Both the position numbers and the translations under genes were made by a program. DNA of 7,941 bases, taken from contig JANYKF010000184.1 of NCBI GenBank assembly GCA_025361665.1, positions 1 to 7,941 on the forward strand, given 5' to 3'. The notes beneath the pieces are model-generated. The model did no database searches and had not been told where the DNA came from. It was given only the letters and a program-made list of their open reading frames with translations. Position 1 is the first letter of the stretch. The number at the start of each line of letters is the position of its first letter. The stretch is from Clostridiaceae bacterium. GTDB taxonomy: Bacteria > Bacillota > Clostridia > DSM-8532. Below are positions 6,514-7,941 of this stretch, in pieces.

Positions 6514-6627
6514 GGAATCAGCAGTTGAACCAATCTGGAATCAGCAGTTGAACCAATCTGAAATCAGCCGTTGAACCGATCTGGAATCAGCGTTGAACCG
6601 ATCTGAAATCAGCCGTTGAACCGGTTC
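6514..6627. repeat. Five tandem 23-bp direct repeats (candidate regulatory array)
   Basis: The units are 6514-6536, 6537-6559, 6560-6582, 6583-6604 (one base shorter) and 6605-6627. The first two are identical and the others differ at a few positions. Each contains AATCAGC and GTTGAACC, which the short fourth unit keeps as ATCAGCGTTGAACC. At the unit junctions the sequence CTGRAATCAG recurs (starts 6535, 6558, 6581, 6603); in the CTGAAATCAG form it is a dyad (CTGA-AA-TCAG). The array ends in the palindrome GAACCGGTTC (6618-6627). Spacing near two helical turns fits repeated protein sites on one DNA face. There are no spacers, so it is not a CRISPR. Confidence 0.9.
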
Positions 6628-6660
6628 CCAACTTCAGCATCGTACCCCATTCACATCGAG

Positions 6661-6714
6661 GTGTAAAGATGCGAACCCCATATTGCGGACTCCATTTAGC
6701 ACACCATTTTACAC
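6661..6714. repeat. Inverted repeat GTGTAAA / TTTACAC
   Basis: GTGTAAA (6661-6667) is the exact reverse complement of TTTACAC (6708-6714). The pairing extends by three base pairs (ATG 6669-6671 with CAT 6705-6707) if one G is bulged. The loop is long (33 bases) and there is no T-tract, so an operator pair or chance is likelier than a terminator. Confidence 0.4.
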
Positions 6715-6814
6715 ATTTCATTTTGAACGCCCTATTCCGAGGACATTTTCTTTTTCAGGATTTCAGATTCTGATGCAGCAATGACTCCTTTCATGATAAA
6801 CTTCTCCTGACAGT

Positions 6815-6860
6815 TTGCATTGTTCCGTGCAGGAAGGCTTGCATTGTTCCGTGGAGGAAG
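6815..6860. repeat. 24-bp-period duplication covering the M24 ribosome binding site
   Basis: The 22 bases at 6815-6836 recur at 6839-6860 with a single change: GTGCAGGAAG becomes GTGGAGGAAG. The second copy therefore carries the GGAGGA ribosome binding site (6853-6858) of the M24 gene, while the first copy carries a weaker CAGGA version. Confidence 0.88.
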
Positions 6861-6862
6861 AC

Positions 6863-7941
6863 ATGAAAAGAACCAATGAATCCCTGTTACGCATTGATCG
6901 CCTGAGAGCCGCCATGGATTACAAGGATCCGGAGTGGGGCACCATTCTGCTGGTGGGTCGCGTGAACCAGTACTATTTCACCGGCAGCATGCAGGATGGA
7001 CTGCTGGTTATCAGAAAAGATGGCTCAGTGCATTACTTCGTGCGAAAAAGCTTCGACCGGGCCCGCGCCGAATCAGACCTTTCGAATGTTTTCCCGATGG
7101 ATACGTACCGCGACGCGGCCAGGATTGCCGGTGCGGAATGCGGCCGAACCTATCTTGAGACTGAGATCGCCACGATTGCCCTTCTGGAGCGCCTCAGAAA
7201 GGTTTTCACCTTTACGGATTTTTTCGCAATCGATCGAACCGTATTGGATGTGCGTGCAGTCAAGAGCGCGTACGAACTGGCGTGCATGGAGGAATCCGGC
7301 CGGCAGCACCGGCATCTGCTTGACGATATTGTTCCGGGGCTGCTCGAAACGGGAATGAGCGAGGCGGAACTGACGGGACGCCTGTACAAAGCCATGATTG
7401 ACCTTGGATATCATGGCGTTTCCCGTTTTTCCATGTTTCAGAATGAGATGATTGTAGGCCAAATCGCATTCGGGGAGAGTTCGCTCCTGCGGACCAGTTT
7501 CGATGGCCCCGGAGGTGCGCGGGGAATGAGTGCGGCCGTGCCCATCATCGGCAGCCGTGAAAGAAAACTGTCTGTCGGCGACCTTGTCTTTGTTGATGTC
7601 GGATACGGCGTGGATGGCTACCACAGCGACTGCACGCAGGTTTACCGGTTTGGCGCCGAACCGGATGAAGAGATGGCAAATATGCAGGCTCTCTGCATTT
7701 CCATCCAACACGAAGCTGCGGCGGCGCTTAAACCCGGAGCGATTCCCTCCGCAATCTACCAGGCAGCCTTGGCACGAGTAAATCCAGTACTTGAGCCGGA
7801 CTTCATGGGGTTTCACGGCCAGAAGGTGAAATTTCTCGGACACGGCGTGGGCCTGCAGCTTGATGAAATGCCGGTTATCGCGAAAGGCTTCGACCAGCCG
7901 CTGGAAGCCGGGACCGTCATTGCCCTGGAGCCCAAGATCGG
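6863..7941 (+). CDS. M24-fold protein (creatinase/aminopeptidase P superfamily), partial at right edge
   Basis: An open frame of 359 complete codons running off the window, so the C-terminus is missing. GGAGGA (6853-6858) lies four bases before the ATG. The N-terminal half (about residues 1-135) resembles the creatinase N-domain, with LLVGRVNQYYFTGSMQDGLLV near residues 29-49. The C-terminal pita-bread domain shows the dimetal ligands: Asp245 (FVDVGYG) and Asp256 (GYHSDCTQVY), with the usual 11-residue spacing, His327 (FLGHGVGL) and Glu356 (ALEPK). The last Glu ligand is beyond the edge. In the segment SFDGPGGARGMSAAVP I do not see the histidine that aminopeptidase P and prolidase carry before the first Asp, so it may be a non-peptidase member (creatinase-like or other). 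It reads away from the sulfatase operon across the repeat-bearing gap. Confidence 0.88.
   Translation, partial: MKRTNESLLRIDRLRAAMDYKDPEWGTILLVGRVNQYYFTGSMQDGLLVIRKDGSVHYFVRKSFDRARAESDLSNVFPMDTYRDAARIAGAECGRTYLETEIATIALLERLRKVFTFTDFFAIDRTVLDVRAVKSAYELACMEESGRQHRHLLDDIVPGLLETGMSEAELTGRLYKAMIDLGYHGVSRFSMFQNEMIVGQIAFGESSLLRTSFDGPGGARGMSAAVPIIGSRERKLSVGDLVFVDVGYGVDGYHSDCTQVYRFGAEPDEEMANMQALCISIQHEAAAALKPGAIPSAIYQAALARVNPVLEPDFMGFHGQKVKFLGHGVGLQLDEMPVIAKGFDQPLEAGTVIALEPKI

Larger units (their letters stand above)
6452..6862. other. 411-bp non-coding region between divergent sulfatase and M24 genes
   Basis: No gene of convincing length lies here. The sulfatase is transcribed leftwards and the M24 gene rightwards, so both promoters should be inside. 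The stretch holds a five-copy 23-bp repeat array, a weak minus-strand promoter, an inverted repeat GTGTAAA...TTTACAC and a duplicated ribosome-binding-site segment, each listed separately. Two short frames of 34 and 20 codons (6669-6773 plus, 6732-6794 minus) were not accepted as genes. Confidence 0.7.

Noticed and set aside
6514..6627. CRISPR array
   Set aside because: The 23-bp units abut directly with no spacers between them and there are no cas genes.
6669..6773. 34-codon plus-strand frame preceded by GAGGTG
   Set aside because: The spacing is acceptable, but the peptide is unlike any family I know and it lies in a repeat-rich intergenic region; chance is likelier.
6732..6794. 20-codon minus-strand frame (MKGVIAASESEILKKKMSSE) with AGGAG upstream
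   Set aside because: Too short to support from sequence alone. It could be a leader peptide or gene remnant, but nothing else confirms it.
7073..7843. 256-codon minus-strand frame
   Set aside because: Antisense to the M24 gene, which has the metal ligands at the correct spacing; no recognisable product.

Overview
The window looks like a piece of a Gram-positive-type bacterial chromosome, most likely Bacillota/Clostridia. The grounds are strong AGGAGG-type ribosome binding sites before nearly every gene, ATG starts, a poly-T hairpin terminator and cytoplasmic-looking anaerobe-type enzymes. This assignment is an inference from style. No rRNA or marker gene is present.

Layout, left to right. 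(1) Positions 1-560 hold a YefM/YoeB-type toxin-antitoxin pair in AT-rich DNA, with a 44-bp-period duplication over the antitoxin start. (2) A sulfatase (623-2170, minus) is transcribed divergently from a URO-D superfamily protein (2349-3473, plus). The 178-bp gap between them carries an inverted repeat whose TGATAC arms coincide with extended -10 elements for both directions. (3) A convergent hairpin terminator (3512-3568) separates that pair from a second sulfatase (6451-5093) followed by a URO-D-like protein (5011-3569), both on the minus strand and probably one operon. The URO-D-like protein carries an in-frame insertion of 24-residue tandem repeats. (4) A 411-bp non-coding stretch (6452-6862) contains five 23-bp direct repeats and a 24-bp duplicated ribosome-binding-site segment. 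It leads into a plus-strand M24-fold protein (creatinase/aminopeptidase P superfamily) that runs off the right edge.

How the genes may work together: the window has two sulfatase/URO-D-superfamily pairs plus an M24-fold hydrolase, and no transporter, sulfatase maturase or corrinoid protein in view. One reading is a catabolic locus in which cytoplasmic formylglycine sulfatases desulfate an imported organosulfate, and URO-D superfamily proteins (relatives of MtaA/MtbA-type corrinoid methyltransferases) handle a methyl group of the same substrate. The pairing is visible in the sequence. The substrate and the methyl-transfer role are inference.
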